From assembly GCA_036511855.1 (NCBI GenBank), contig DATCBN010000017.1, positions 1-64,000 on the forward strand: a DNA stretch of 64,000 nt, read 5' to 3'. The translations under genes were made by a program, and so were the position numbers. This document shows, one piece after another, positions 1 to 8,369 of the stretch. The notes beneath the pieces are model-generated. The model was not told the origin of the DNA. It saw only the letters and a list, made by a program, of their open reading frames with translations, and made no database searches. The stretch is from Candidatus Eremiobacteraceae bacterium. GTDB lineage: Bacteria; Vulcanimicrobiota; Vulcanimicrobiia; Eremiobacterales; Eremiobacteraceae. Within the stretch, counting starts at the first letter, position 1; every line of letters begins with the position of its first letter.

Positions 1-749
1 CTGCCGTAACCATTGCCGCCGAACGGCGACTGGTTGTAGCCGCCGATGGATGGCTGACCGAATCCGCCTTGGAAGCCTCCCTGAAATCCGCCCTGGCCGA
101 ACCCGCCTTGACCGAAGCCGCCTTGAGAGACGCCGTTCTGACCGAAGCCGCCCTCTTGGACGCCGACGTTGCTCGGCTGCGGATTGAACACCGACGACGG
201 CGCCACTTGCCCGCTGGCGTTCGTCAAAATGCCGACGACTTCGGAGACGTCTGCATAACGCAACCGAATCATCTTTGTGACTTGCACGTTCGAACTCGGC
301 GCCGGTGTCGGGCGCGAGTACGATGACTGCGGACTGCCGAACTGCGGCTGCTGGCCCGGCGCCGGCGGCACGTCGACCACGTAGACGCCGCCGGGCGATG
401 TGGAGATCAGCGGATGCACGGGCGACGTGAGCGCGAACGTGATGGTCAACGTGGTGCCGAATTGCTGCAGTGCGACCGTCTGCACGTTCCCTACATTCAC
501 CGACTCGAGCGTGGGCACGTTTGGCGACGCGCTGGCGCCCGTTATCTGTAATATGTAGTTCGTGGTGGCCGCCACCGTGCTCGGACGCATGGCGACCTGG
601 CCGTTGAACTGCAAGAGCACCCGCGTGTGCCCGTTCGGCAGTTGCTGCGATTGGATTCCGACCAGCACCGGTGCCGCGGCGAGCGCAGGACCGGCCAAGG
701 CGACGATCAGCACGCTCAACGCGGTGATGATCGATCGCACGCTATTCAT
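1..749 (-). CDS. AMIN-domain secretin-like protein, 3' end outside the window
   Basis: Reading frame open from ATG at 749 to the window edge, so only about 249 N-terminal residues are seen. It starts with a signal peptide (MNSVRSIITALSVLIVALAG, then PALAAAP), followed by an AMIN-like beta domain at about residues 30-130 (hydrophobic strands such as TRVLLQF, VQTVALQQF, VYVVDVPPAP). A linker leads to KMIRLRYADVSEVVGIL, which resembles the N0/N1 (STN-like) repeats of PilQ/GspD secretins, then a low-complexity Gly-Phe-Gln tract (GGFGQ units). AMIN plus secretin repeats suggest an outer-membrane or cell-wall-bound secretin-type protein. The ATG overlaps the FtsW stop as ATGA, so the two are probably translationally coupled. 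The pore domain, if present, lies beyond the edge. Confidence 0.6.
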   Translation of the reverse strand, partial: MNSVRSIITALSVLIVALAGPALAAAPVLVGIQSQQLPNGHTRVLLQFNGQVAMRPSTVAATTNYILQITGASASPNVPTLESVNVGNVQTVALQQFGTTLTITFALTSPVHPLISTSPGGVYVVDVPPAPGQQPQFGSPQSSYSRPTPAPSSNVQVTKMIRLRYADVSEVVGILTNASGQVAPSSVFNPQPSNVGVQEGGFGQNGVSQGGFGQGGFGQGGFQGGFQGGFGQPSIGGYNQSPFGGNGYG

Positions 750-2044
750 GGGTTTGGCTTCGCGGTTGAGAGGCCCGTGCCTGCCCTACGCGCATCGTCG
801 GATGAATGGACGCTGAACAAGCGTAGCAAGCCAATCATCACGATGTTGGCCACCATGCTAGAGCCGCCATATGAGACGAAGGGCAGCGTGATACCGGTGA
901 GCGGCACGAGGCCTACGACACCGCCTACGATAACAAATACCTGAATTCCCAGGATTGCCGCGAATCCCGTCGCTAGCAATCCTGTGAATCGGTCGTCTGC
1001 GAAAAACGCGATGCGTAGACCGCGCATGACGAGCGAGAGATATAGCGCTAGGAGCGCGAATCCGCCAAGCAAGCCGAATTCCTCAGCCCAGGCCGCGTAT
1101 ACATAATCGGTGGCCGCGTCCGGAATGAAACCGGGCTGCCCCAAATGATAACCTGTTCCAAGCAGTCCGCCTGCAGCCAACGAAAAGAACCCTTGCTCGG
1201 GTTGGTAACCACGTCCGAGCGGATCGCTCCATGGATCGAGCCATCCTTCAACGCGCGCGCCGACATACGAGTAGTGCGCGGCGACGAACCACGCGCCGGC
1301 CGCGAAGATCATCGCGAACAGGAAAACGAGATCTGCGCGCCGCGACGCCGCGTAGAGCATGATGAGAAAAATGCCGAGGAAGAGCGCCGCCATCCCCACG
1401 TCGCGCTGAAACGCAAGACTGACGATCGAGATGCCCCAACCGAGCACGAGCGGGCCGAGCAGCCGCGCATTCTCTCTGAGATGGGTGAGCGGCGTGGCTG
1501 CGATCGCAAGGCCGTTCTCGGCGAGATACGCCGCCATGAAGAACACCATGAACAGCTTCGCGATTTCGACTGGCTGCGCGTTGAACCGTCCGATGCTGAA
1601 CCACAATCGGGCCCCGTTGACCTCATGGCCGAAAAACCGCAGCAAGACGAACAGCAACAGCGACGCCGCCACCCACGGATAGACGACGGCCGCGAGGCGG
1701 CGATAGCGCGCGAAGAGCGGACGGCAGACCAGCACGACCGCGATTCCCAGCAACATCCATTGCGCTTGATGGCCCGCAAGGTCCGCGTCGAGACGCGCGA
1801 CGACGAGCAATCCGACGCAGCACAACGCCGCCACCAACGGCAGCAGGGCCGGATCGCCGTCCGGTTCAGTCATGCCCCAAATCAAGAAGCCCGCACCGAC
1901 GAGCGGGATGGGCCACCAAGCGATCGGGCCGTCAAGCGGGAGCAAAACGATGAGAGCAATGGCGCATCCGGCCACCACCACGAAGAGCGGCGCGTCGCTT
2001 CGCCTGAACCGAAGTGAGTTTATCGCAGCGAGTGCTCGCGCCAC
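746..2044 (-). CDS. ftsW: FtsW/RodA/SpoVE-family peptidoglycan glycosyltransferase
   Basis: SEDS-family integral membrane protein that polymerises lipid II into glycan strands. About 432 residues with roughly ten hydrophobic segments. Family landmarks: QPVEIAKLF (compare QPSEFAKL), DVGMAALFLGIF (compare DLGTA), GLLGTGYHLGQPGFIPDAAT followed by a WAEEFGLLG segment (compare LPEPHTD...AEELG), and near the C terminus LTGITLPFVSYGGSSM. The frame is open far upstream over the PP2C gene; GTG at 2044 overlaps the PP2C stop by 25 nt, and another GTG just before the first membrane segment is possible, so the start is uncertain. It follows FHA and PP2C genes as in the actinobacterial fha-pstP-rodA row. 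FtsW and RodA cannot be told apart from sequence alone. Confidence 0.9.
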   Translation of the reverse strand: MARALAAINSLRFRRSDAPLFVVVAGCAIALIVLLPLDGPIAWWPIPLVGAGFLIWGMTEPDGDPALLPLVAALCCVGLLVVARLDADLAGHQAQWMLLGIAVVLVCRPLFARYRRLAAVVYPWVAASLLLFVLLRFFGHEVNGARLWFSIGRFNAQPVEIAKLFMVFFMAAYLAENGLAIAATPLTHLRENARLLGPLVLGWGISIVSLAFQRDVGMAALFLGIFLIMLYAASRRADLVFLFAMIFAAGAWFVAAHYSYVGARVEGWLDPWSDPLGRGYQPEQGFFSLAAGGLLGTGYHLGQPGFIPDAATDYVYAAWAEEFGLLGGFALLALYLSLVMRGLRIAFFADDRFTGLLATGFAAILGIQVFVIVGGVVGLVPLTGITLPFVSYGGSSMVANIVMIGLLRLFSVHSSDDARRAGTGLSTAKPNP

Positions 2045-3129
2045 TGATTGACGATGGAATACGCTTCGTCGACGGAGCTCACCGGCAGACCAGCGCCGAT
2101 CTCGCTGCGTGCCGACGCGCTCAACGTTGAAGCTTGAATGCCGAGATGGCCGCGCTCGACATGGAGCGGCACGCCAAGCACCGATATCGGAAGCCCGCCG
2201 TACAGCGTGACCGAGCCGCCTTGATCGACGCCGAGGTAGAGGTGGCTGTCGGATTCGCGCACGGCGACGGCGGCGAGCGTGGCCACCCAAAATAGGCCGA
2301 ACGCGAGGAACAGCGCGGCGATTTGCATGCGCGAATTGCGCCGCAATCCGACTTTATCTTTTTGCGTGCCGTGCTCGGTGGCGTCGCGCACGAACACGAC
2401 GGTGGCGTTGTCGGAACTCCCAAGCGCGCGCGCACCGCCGACGATGCGCTCGGCGATCAAATTCGGCCGGTCGTTAGCGCTCACGTAGGTGTGGAGATCG
2501 TTTCGCGCGACGCCCCGGCAAGCACCGTCGGTGCAGAGCAGCAAGGCGTCGTGTGGGAAGAGCGTGTAGTGCGTTATTTTTGGCGGCGTGTTCACGGCCG
2601 GCTCGAGGCCGAGCGCGCGCGTGAGAAGCGGCGGCGCAATGCTGAGACGATCCGCCCCCTGACCCGTTCCGCTGGGGACAAAGTCGGTGACGATCGATTC
2701 GTCAGTGGTGAGCTGCACGAGTTCGCCGCGCCGCATGAGGTAGGCGCGCGAATCTCCGATGTGGGCGACGAACGCTTCGTCGCTGACGATCAACACGAGG
2801 CTGCAGGTGCACCCCGAGCCGACATAATCGTCGCTGCCTCCGCTTATGCGAAGCAGGCGATCGTTGGCGTCGGCGAACGCGCCGACGAGAAGCTCGCGCA
2901 AGTCGTTGCGAGTGAGGCTGCGCGACGGAACCGTCGCTCGGCGCAGCTCGCGCCTAACATGATCTCGTACGGAGTCGATGACGACCGTGGCCGCGGACAT
3001 GCCCTGTGGACGTCCGAATCCGTCGGCAACCGCGAGTAACGTGACGTTCTTGTGCAGCTGTTCCGCGCACCAAGCATCATCGTTTAACCGCTGGGCTGTA
3101 CCGACGTCGGTGGTCACCGCGACTTCCAT
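2020..3129 (-). CDS. pstP: PP2C-type Ser/Thr protein phosphatase with C-terminal membrane anchor (PstP-like)
   Basis: Metal-dependent phosphatase that reverses Ser/Thr kinase signalling. 369 residues from ATG 3129, 25 nt after the FHA stop; the longer frame upstream only shadows the FHA gene. PP2C motifs in order: TDVGTAQRLNDDAW (compare the usual sDvG...NeDa), AVADGFGRPQGM (Asp of the DGxGG motif present, glycines varied), HIGDSRAYLMRRGE, LLCTDGACRG, and SDNATVVFVRD, the C-terminal DNaT motif. After about residue 250 come a membrane segment (ALFLAFGLFWVATLAAVAV) and an extracytoplasmic tail of about 95 residues, the layout of mycobacterial PstP. Neighbours imply a role in cell-wall growth control. 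No partner Ser/Thr kinase gene is in the window. Confidence 0.88.
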   Translation of the reverse strand: MEVAVTTDVGTAQRLNDDAWCAEQLHKNVTLLAVADGFGRPQGMSAATVVIDSVRDHVRRELRRATVPSRSLTRNDLRELLVGAFADANDRLLRISGGSDDYVGSGCTCSLVLIVSDEAFVAHIGDSRAYLMRRGELVQLTTDESIVTDFVPSGTGQGADRLSIAPPLLTRALGLEPAVNTPPKITHYTLFPHDALLLCTDGACRGVARNDLHTYVSANDRPNLIAERIVGGARALGSSDNATVVFVRDATEHGTQKDKVGLRRNSRMQIAALFLAFGLFWVATLAAVAVRESDSHLYLGVDQGGSVTLYGGLPISVLGVPLHVERGHLGIQASTLSASARSEIGAGLPVSSVDEAYSIVNQWREHSLR

Positions 3130-3154
3130 CCGAGCCGACGACCTTTCGAAAAGG

Positions 3155-3604
3155 CTAGTGATGCGCGCGCCCCGATCGCGCGATTCCTTGGAACACAATT
3201 TGGTTGGTTCCGAGGCCAATCCTGTCGCCGCGCCGGAGCGCAGTAGGTGTTTCGATTCGTTCGCCGTTGACGAAGGTCCCATTTGTGGACGCCAGGTCTT
3301 CGATGCTGGCGATGGTGCCATCGCAATGCAGGCGTGCATGCCACTTGCTTACGGCAGCGTCGTCGAAGGGAACAACGCAATCACGAGCTCGACCCAACAG
3401 TGCGCCGTTCTCAACATCGACCCGCTGCACGGGTTGACCTGGTCTGCGGACTTCGATGCGGGCGACGAGGCGACCGACGCTTTCTTCAGGATCGCGAGGC
3501 GTCCGGCGGCGATGCCGGCCGTCTCCAAACGCCCACAGCGCGACAGCCGCGATCGCCACCGTCACAGCGAGCGACACCCAACGGATGACCAGCGGATCGG
3601 TCAT
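3155..3604 (-). CDS. Membrane-anchored FHA-domain protein
   Basis: 149 residues: one N-terminal membrane segment (VIRWVSLAVTVAIAAVALWA), a short basic linker, then a forkhead-associated domain at about residues 60-140 that binds phosphothreonine. Key FHA positions are present: LLGRARDC (GR motif), VSKWHARL (S..H motif), STNGTFVNGERI (NGT motif) and GDRIGLG. The ATG overlaps the rsmB stop by 4 nt, and the PP2C gene follows. This resembles FhaB/FipA of Actinobacteria, which sits beside PstP and RodA and recruits phosphorylated cell-division proteins. Cytoplasmic orientation of the FHA domain is inferred. Confidence 0.88.
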   Translation of the reverse strand: MTDPLVIRWVSLAVTVAIAAVALWAFGDGRHRRRTPRDPEESVGRLVARIEVRRPGQPVQRVDVENGALLGRARDCVVPFDDAAVSKWHARLHCDGTIASIEDLASTNGTFVNGERIETPTALRRGDRIGLGTNQIVFQGIARSGRAHH

Positions 3605-4887
3605 GCCGGCCGACGTTCAAGCCGGGCGTAGAAAAATCCGTCGGCGCCGTCAATGCCCGGAACGATCTGCAGATACGGCCCTCGCATCCGAATTTCAGAG
3701 CCGGTTCCTTCCGGGGATTCCCGAGCGAGGGTGATCGGGACTGCTTGCCACTCCCGGTTCGAAACGAGAAACGCGTCGACCGTCTCTTCATCTTCTTTCT
3801 CATGCGTCGAGCACGTCGCGTAGACCAGCGTGCCTCCTGGTTTCACCTTGGCCGCCGTGCTTGCGAGGATCGCTCGCTGAACAGGCGAGAATCTTGCCGG
3901 ATCATCCGGCCGCTTTCGCCAGCGAGCATCGGCGCGCCGCCCGAGCACACCCAACCCGGAGCACGGCGCATCCACGAGCGCACGGTCGGCGCCGTCGGGC
4001 ACCGAATCAGGCAATGCCGTGCGAGCGTCCGCGCGCACCACGGTGTTGCTGGATTGGCGCGCGCCGTCTCGGCGCAAGACGGCAAGCTTCGAATCGTCAT
4101 CGTCCACCGACACCACGCGTCCGCGGCCGCCGAGGCGTCCGTTGATCATGCCCGTCTTGACGCCCCTTCCTGCGCAGATATCGAGGATCGTTTCGCCCGG
4201 CTGCGGGTCGAGAAGGTGCACCGCCAACTGACTCTCTTCGCTCTGGACCGTATATGCGCGAGCGGCGTCGGTGAGGGAATCGACGATCGCGGTTTCCGGC
4301 ACGCCGTATTGGCCGGGTTTCGCGCCGGGCGGCGGGCTCTGACCCGCGCTCATCCGCACCGCGCGCCGCGGCGCACCGTTGAGTCCTTCGGCGGCACGCA
4401 GCGCGTCGTCGAATCCGAAGCGGGCGATGAAGTGAGCGGCGATCCAATCGGGAAGCGATGCGTAGATGCCGAGCGCGCTCGCGGGATCGTCAGCGGATGG
4501 CCGCGGCGGCTTGAGCCGCTCGATCGCGATCTTTCGCAACGCAGCATTGGCGAGCCCGGCCGTACCCGCGTGGCCGTGCGATCTCGCGAGCTTCACGCTC
4601 TCGTCCACCGCGCCGTGCGCGGGCACGCGGTCGAGATACAGCAATTGATACGCGCCGAGCAGCAGAACCCAGCGCAGCGGCGGGTCCAGGCTTTCGAGCG
4701 GCCGGCGAAGCGCGGTCTGCACCGACCACGCGAGTGCACGCTGCATCTTGAGGGTGCCGTAAGCGAGTTCGGTGGCGAACGCGGCGTCGCGCGGAGCGAG
4801 CTTTGCGACTTTTAGTTCGGCGTCGAGGTCGCCGGTTGAATCGCCGCCCCGCAAGAGCGAACGCAATGCGGCGTCACGTGCGGTCAC
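3601..4887 (-). CDS. rsmB: 16S rRNA (cytosine-967 C5) methyltransferase RsmB
   Basis: SAM-dependent RNA m5C methyltransferase. 428 residues: N-terminal NusB-like RNA-binding domain (about 5-130, with AFATELAYGTLK and the NAALRKI segment) and a Rossmann methyltransferase domain (about 160-425). SAM-binding motif DICAGRGVKTG, acidic motif II VVSVDDDD. Both catalytic cysteines are visible: VDAPCSGLGVLG (motif IV) and YATCSTHEKEDEE (motif VI). GTG start at 4887 overlaps the fmt stop by 4 nt, and its own stop overlaps the FHA start by 4 nt, so translation is coupled along the row. The def-fmt-rsmB order is widely conserved. Confidence 0.95.
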   Translation of the reverse strand: MTARDAALRSLLRGGDSTGDLDAELKVAKLAPRDAAFATELAYGTLKMQRALAWSVQTALRRPLESLDPPLRWVLLLGAYQLLYLDRVPAHGAVDESVKLARSHGHAGTAGLANAALRKIAIERLKPPRPSADDPASALGIYASLPDWIAAHFIARFGFDDALRAAEGLNGAPRRAVRMSAGQSPPPGAKPGQYGVPETAIVDSLTDAARAYTVQSEESQLAVHLLDPQPGETILDICAGRGVKTGMINGRLGGRGRVVSVDDDDSKLAVLRRDGARQSSNTVVRADARTALPDSVPDGADRALVDAPCSGLGVLGRRADARWRKRPDDPARFSPVQRAILASTAAKVKPGGTLVYATCSTHEKEDEETVDAFLVSNREWQAVPITLARESPEGTGSEIRMRGPYLQIVPGIDGADGFFYARLERRPA

Positions 4888-5798
4888 ACGCGAAGCCCGC
4901 GCGCGAACTCTCGGCCGCTCATCTGGCGTTTGCCTTCGGGAATGACGGTTGTCAACCGCAGCGCGCCGTCTACCGTGGCGACGATCGGCTCACCGTCCGC
5001 GGTCATGCTCAAAGTGCCGGGCGGTCCTGTGGGCGGGCGGCTTTCGGAACATGCGGCAAGGATTTTCAGCCGCCTCCCTTCGTGCGAGATCCACGCGCCT
5101 GGTTTGGGAGAAAACGCCCGCACGCGATCGGCGAGCTCTTGCGACCGCTCCGTGAATCGAAGCTCGAGGTCCGGCTTTGAGATCGGCCGCGTGTACGTCG
5201 CTTGTGATTCATCTTGCGGCATGCGCACAAGTTCGCCGCGATGAAGTAGATCGAGTGCGGCGAGCAGCGCTCGCGCGCCGATCTCCGACAGACGGTCGTG
5301 CAGCGCCCCGTAATTCTCGTCGGGCTCGATGTCCGTCGCGGCTTGCAGCGCGATGTCGCCGGCGTCCATGCGCGCCGCCATCCACATGATCGTGACCGCG
5401 GTGGTCGCGTCGCCTGCGAGCAATGCCGCCTGGATCGGCGTCGCACCCCGGTACTTCGGCAGCGCGCTTGGATGCACGTTGAGCGCCGGCATCGCTGGAT
5501 TCGTGACGAGCGCGGCGGGAAGGATCTTCCCGTACGACGCGCACACGAGCGCGTCTGCCTGAAGTGCGATCACGCGTCTCACGAAGTCACCGTCCAGTTT
5601 CACCGGCGTTTCAACCGCGAGCCCGATTTCGCACGCTGCATCTTTGACCGGCGATGGCGACATGGACAATCCGCGACCCGATGGTTTGTCGGGTTGCGTG
5701 ACCGCAAGGACGACGTCGTGCTCATCTGCGAGTGCGCGCAGAATCGGCACGCCAAAGGCCGACGTGCCGAAGAAAATGACGCGAAGTGCCTTTGCCAC
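4884..5798 (-). CDS. fmt: Methionyl-tRNA formyltransferase
   Basis: Formylates the initiator Met-tRNA using 10-formyl-tetrahydrofolate. 304 residues, usual length for the family. N-terminal formyltransferase domain with FFGTSAFGVPILRAL, then VTQPDKPSGRG, the folate/formyl active-site region LNVHPSALPKYRGATPIQ (Asn-x-His-x-Ser plus RGA) and TIMWMAARMDAGDIAL, containing the catalytic Asp. C-terminal OB-like domain from about residue 210. It lies one base after def and overlaps rsmB by 4 nt. It works with the adjacent deformylase: one adds and the other removes the N-formyl group. Confidence 0.96.
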   Translation of the reverse strand: MAKALRVIFFGTSAFGVPILRALADEHDVVLAVTQPDKPSGRGLSMSPSPVKDAACEIGLAVETPVKLDGDFVRRVIALQADALVCASYGKILPAALVTNPAMPALNVHPSALPKYRGATPIQAALLAGDATTAVTIMWMAARMDAGDIALQAATDIEPDENYGALHDRLSEIGARALLAALDLLHRGELVRMPQDESQATYTRPISKPDLELRFTERSQELADRVRAFSPKPGAWISHEGRRLKILAACSESRPPTGPPGTLSMTADGEPIVATVDGALRLTTVIPEGKRQMSGREFARGLRV

Positions 5799-5799
5799 T

Positions 5800-6321
5800 T
5801 TAGGCCTGTAGTTCGTGACTGGCCTCGGCCTCCGCCTGAATTTCGACTGGAACGGCCTCGCGGATGTCGGTGGCTTTGTCGATGATCAAGATCCCGTCGA
5901 GGTGATCGACTTCGTGCTGAAAACATCGGGCGAGCATGCCCTCAGTCTCGAGACGCATTTTCTTGCCGTGACGATCGAGGCCGGTCACCGTGCATTTCTC
6001 CGCTCGCGTGACGTCGCCGATCTTTCCCGGTATGGATAAGCAGCCTTCGGTGGCCACGGATTCGCCTTCGAAATCGGAAAGCACGGGGTTGATGATCGCG
6101 AACGGCCCCTCGTCTTCGCCGACATGGACGACGATGATGCGTTTGGCGATGCCGACTTGCGGTGCGGCAAGACCGATTCCGGGCGCCTCGTACATGGTTT
6201 CGAACATGTCATCGATCAGTTGCTGGGTGAGCGGCATCTTCAATTCGAGCTCGCTGACCTTCTTCGACACTTTGCGAAGGATCGGATCGGGCTCGATGAC
6301 GATGCGGCGTTTGTAGGCCAT
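5800..6321 (-). CDS. def: Peptide deformylase
   Basis: Metallohydrolase that removes the formyl group from nascent proteins. 173 residues. All three deformylase motifs are present: GIGLAAPQVG (motif I), EGCLSIPG (motif II, with the metal-ligand Cys) and QHEVDHLDG (motif III, HExxH with two metal-ligand His). ATG at 6321 lies 20 nt after the hslU stop, with a GGAGAGCAATG-like ribosome site; fmt begins directly after its stop. Sequence is full length with no odd features. Confidence 0.97.
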   Translation of the reverse strand: MAYKRRIVIEPDPILRKVSKKVSELELKMPLTQQLIDDMFETMYEAPGIGLAAPQVGIAKRIIVVHVGEDEGPFAIINPVLSDFEGESVATEGCLSIPGKIGDVTRAEKCTVTGLDRHGKKMRLETEGMLARCFQHEVDHLDGILIIDKATDIREAVPVEIQAEAEASHELQA

Positions 6322-6341
6322 TGCTCTCCGTTGTGCCGGGA

Positions 6342-7751
6342 TTACAGTATATACTGCGACAAATCGTGGTCTTTGACGATGTCCGCGAGACGCTCCTCCA
6401 CGTATGCGCGGTCGACGACCACATCGCCGGCGCGCTCGGGCGCCTCGAACGATACGCCTTCCAGCACCCGCTCCAACATCGTGTGGAGGCGGCGCGCGCC
6501 GATGTTCTCGGTGCGCTCGTTGACGAGCGTCGCGAGTTCGGCGATGGCGTCGATGCCGTCATCCGGAAATGACAGCGTCACGCCGTCGGTGGCCAAGAGC
6601 TGGCGGTATTGCTCGATCAGCGCGTTCTTGGGCTGCGTGAGAATGGTTTTGAAGTCGTCCTTGGTGAGGCTGTCCAACTCGACGCGGATTGGGAAACGAC
6701 CCTGCAGTTCTGGGATGAGGTCGCTCGGCTTACTGACGTGAAACGCCCCGGCTCCGATGAACAACACGTGATCCGTCTTCACCGGACCGTGTTTGGTGAT
6801 GACGGTCGATCCCTCCACTATAGGAAGTATATCGCGCTGGACGCCCTCCCGGGAGACGTCGGGTCCTCGCGAACCATCGCCGCCACCAGCGATCTTGTCC
6901 ATCTCGTCTACGAAGATGATGCCGTTCTCTTCCGCGCGCCGCACGGCTTCTCGCTTGAGCACCTCGGTATCGACGAGTTTCGCCGCTTCTTCTTGGGTGA
7001 AAACGCGGCGCGCGTCGGCGACGGTGACCCGCCGCTTGGTCCGCTTCTTCGGCAAGATCGATCCGAGAATATCGCCCATGTTGCTTCCCATCTCGTCCAT
7101 CTGCGCGCCGCCGAACGCACCGACGATCTGAGGCGTTTCTTCCGTTTCGATTTCAATCATCCGGACGTCGTAAAATCCCGAACGAAGTTCGTCTTTGGTC
7201 TGGCGGCGTTTAGCTTCGATGTCCTCCGAGCGCGGCGGGGCCGGCGCGTCCGCGGCCGCGCTCTGCTGCGGGCCGCCGAGCATAGCGTACAGACCCGTCA
7301 AGGGATTAGCCGCGGCGGAATGTGCCTTCGTGGAGGGCTCGAGGATGTCCACAAGACGCTCGAGCGCTAGTTCTTCTGCTGCATCGCCGGTTTCAGCGAT
7401 GCGTTCGGCTCGCACCATGCGGATGGCGGCCTCGACCAGATCGCGGACCATCGATTCCACATCGCGCCCGACGTAGCCGACCTCTGTATACTTCGTAGCC
7501 TCGACTTTTACGAACGGTGCACTGACGAGCACCGCAAGCCGGCGCGCGATCTCGGTCTTGCCGACGCCGGTGGGACCGATCATCAATATGTTCTTCGGAA
7601 TGACTTCGTCGCGCATCTCGCCCTGCAGGCGTTCGCGGCGGTACCGGTTGCGCAACGCGACTGCCACTGCGCGCTTGGCTTGAGCCTGGCCCACGATGTA
7701 ACGGTCGAGTTCGGCGACAATGCGCGCTGGTGTGAGGTCTTGCGGATGCAT
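6342..7751 (-). CDS. hslU: ATP-dependent protease ATPase subunit HslU
   Basis: AAA+ unfoldase that feeds substrates to the HslV peptidase. ATG at 7751 ([20 protein letters not shown]) gives 469 residues, matching the family start; a longer in-frame extension is rejected because it crosses the upstream stop. Walker [10 protein letters not shown], Walker [12 protein letters not shown], sensor region GRFPIRVEL, and the C-terminal DHDLSQYIL tail that docks into HslV. The variable I domain holds a Pro/Ala-rich insert (about residues 155-190). Unusually, its partner hslV is about 5 kb away at 12717-13244 instead of immediately upstream. A GyrI-like gene ends 5 nt before the start. Confidence 0.97.
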   Translation of the reverse strand: MHPQDLTPARIVAELDRYIVGQAQAKRAVAVALRNRYRRERLQGEMRDEVIPKNILMIGPTGVGKTEIARRLAVLVSAPFVKVEATKYTEVGYVGRDVESMVRDLVEAAIRMVRAERIAETGDAAEELALERLVDILEPSTKAHSAAANPLTGLYAMLGGPQQSAAADAPAPPRSEDIEAKRRQTKDELRSGFYDVRMIEIETEETPQIVGAFGGAQMDEMGSNMGDILGSILPKKRTKRRVTVADARRVFTQEEAAKLVDTEVLKREAVRRAEENGIIFVDEMDKIAGGGDGSRGPDVSREGVQRDILPIVEGSTVITKHGPVKTDHVLFIGAGAFHVSKPSDLIPELQGRFPIRVELDSLTKDDFKTILTQPKNALIEQYRQLLATDGVTLSFPDDGIDAIAELATLVNERTENIGARRLHTMLERVLEGVSFEAPERAGDVVVDRAYVEERLADIVKDHDLSQYIL

Positions 7752-7756
7752 GTCTA

Positions 7757-8221
7757 TTACTGCGCGAGAGGCATGACGACTTCCGTCCGGTACTCGTGCG
7801 GACCGGCGACTTCCGTCGGATCGTTCAGATAGATCTCCCAATTCGGCCCGGCTTGGCGCTTGCCGTTCTTGGCGGCCCAATCGGCGAGCGCCGCGCCAGC
7901 GTCGGGCAAGCGTTCGTACGGTCCGATGTGCACGGTCGAAGCTACCGGCCCCGCAGGGAGTTCTCCGGCGATGACTCGCTCGCTGCCATCCGCCGCGTTT
8001 GCGATTGGCATCCCGGCTTCGAGGTCGATATTCGCACCGTCGATCTTATGATACCGCGTATATGGCATGCCGGCCGGCTGGATGCCGTGCTCGCGCAGAT
8101 GGCCGCCGACGGCCGAGAGAAATTCGCCGATCGATTGCGCGATTTGTGGAATGGTCGTCGCGCCGCGAACAAAGAGCGTAGGTTGTGCGGCGACAGTCTT
8201 CGTTGCGATTTCGTAGGCCAT
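7757..8221 (-). CDS. GyrI-like (SOUL/AraC effector-binding type) small-molecule binding protein
   Basis: 154 residues from ATG 8221 ([14 protein letters not shown]). The fold is suggested by [20 protein letters not shown] at the N terminus, [19 protein letters not shown], and the C-terminal pattern [12 protein letters not shown]...LADWAAKNG followed by EIYLNDPTE. This is the bipartite pattern of the GyrI-like/effector-binding domain, which binds hydrophobic or amphipathic small molecules and can inhibit gyrase or act with MerR/AraC regulators. No DNA-binding domain is attached. The reading frame extends upstream, but that part is R1 repeat sequence. Position just upstream of hslU suggests co-transcription. 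Ligand unknown. Confidence 0.75.
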   Translation of the reverse strand: MAYEIATKTVAAQPTLFVRGATTIPQIAQSIGEFLSAVGGHLREHGIQPAGMPYTRYHKIDGANIDLEAGMPIANAADGSERVIAGELPAGPVASTVHIGPYERLPDAGAALADWAAKNGKRQAGPNWEIYLNDPTEVAGPHEYRTEVVMPLAQ

Positions 8222-8270
8222 GGCCCAGCTATTCTGGGCGTCGGTTGCCTCACCCCGCCACGTGGGGGCT

Positions 8271-8354
8271 GTACTAGGGCAAGCCTCGCATGCCCAGTTC
8301 TGCAGGAGGGTGAGCAACGCTCACCCATGGGCAAGCGATGATTGCCCTCCTACA
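8271..8354. repeat. R1 hairpin repeat cluster (three arms)
   Basis: Three R1 arms between the GyrI-like gene and the secreted-protein gene. GTACTA-headed arm 8271-8295 has a damaged stem. Arm 8302-8326 carries the covariant stem GGGTGAGC-AAC-GCTCACCC. The reverse arm 8329-8354 ends in TCCTAC and has one mismatch. The two left arms point right and the third points left. May act as a transcription terminator for the upstream minus-strand gene. Confidence 0.85.
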
Positions 8355-8369
8355 TAATCGGAATTGGGT

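Noticed and set aside
1145-2017. Plus-strand ORF of 290 codons opposite ftsW
   Set aside because: Highly charged Arg/Glu/His composition typical of an antisense frame in a GC-rich gene; ftsW on the other strand has clear motifs.
7752-7880. N-terminal extension of HslU to 512 residues
   Set aside because: It passes over the stop and last codons of the GyrI-like gene; family alignment by eye starts at [11 protein letters not shown].
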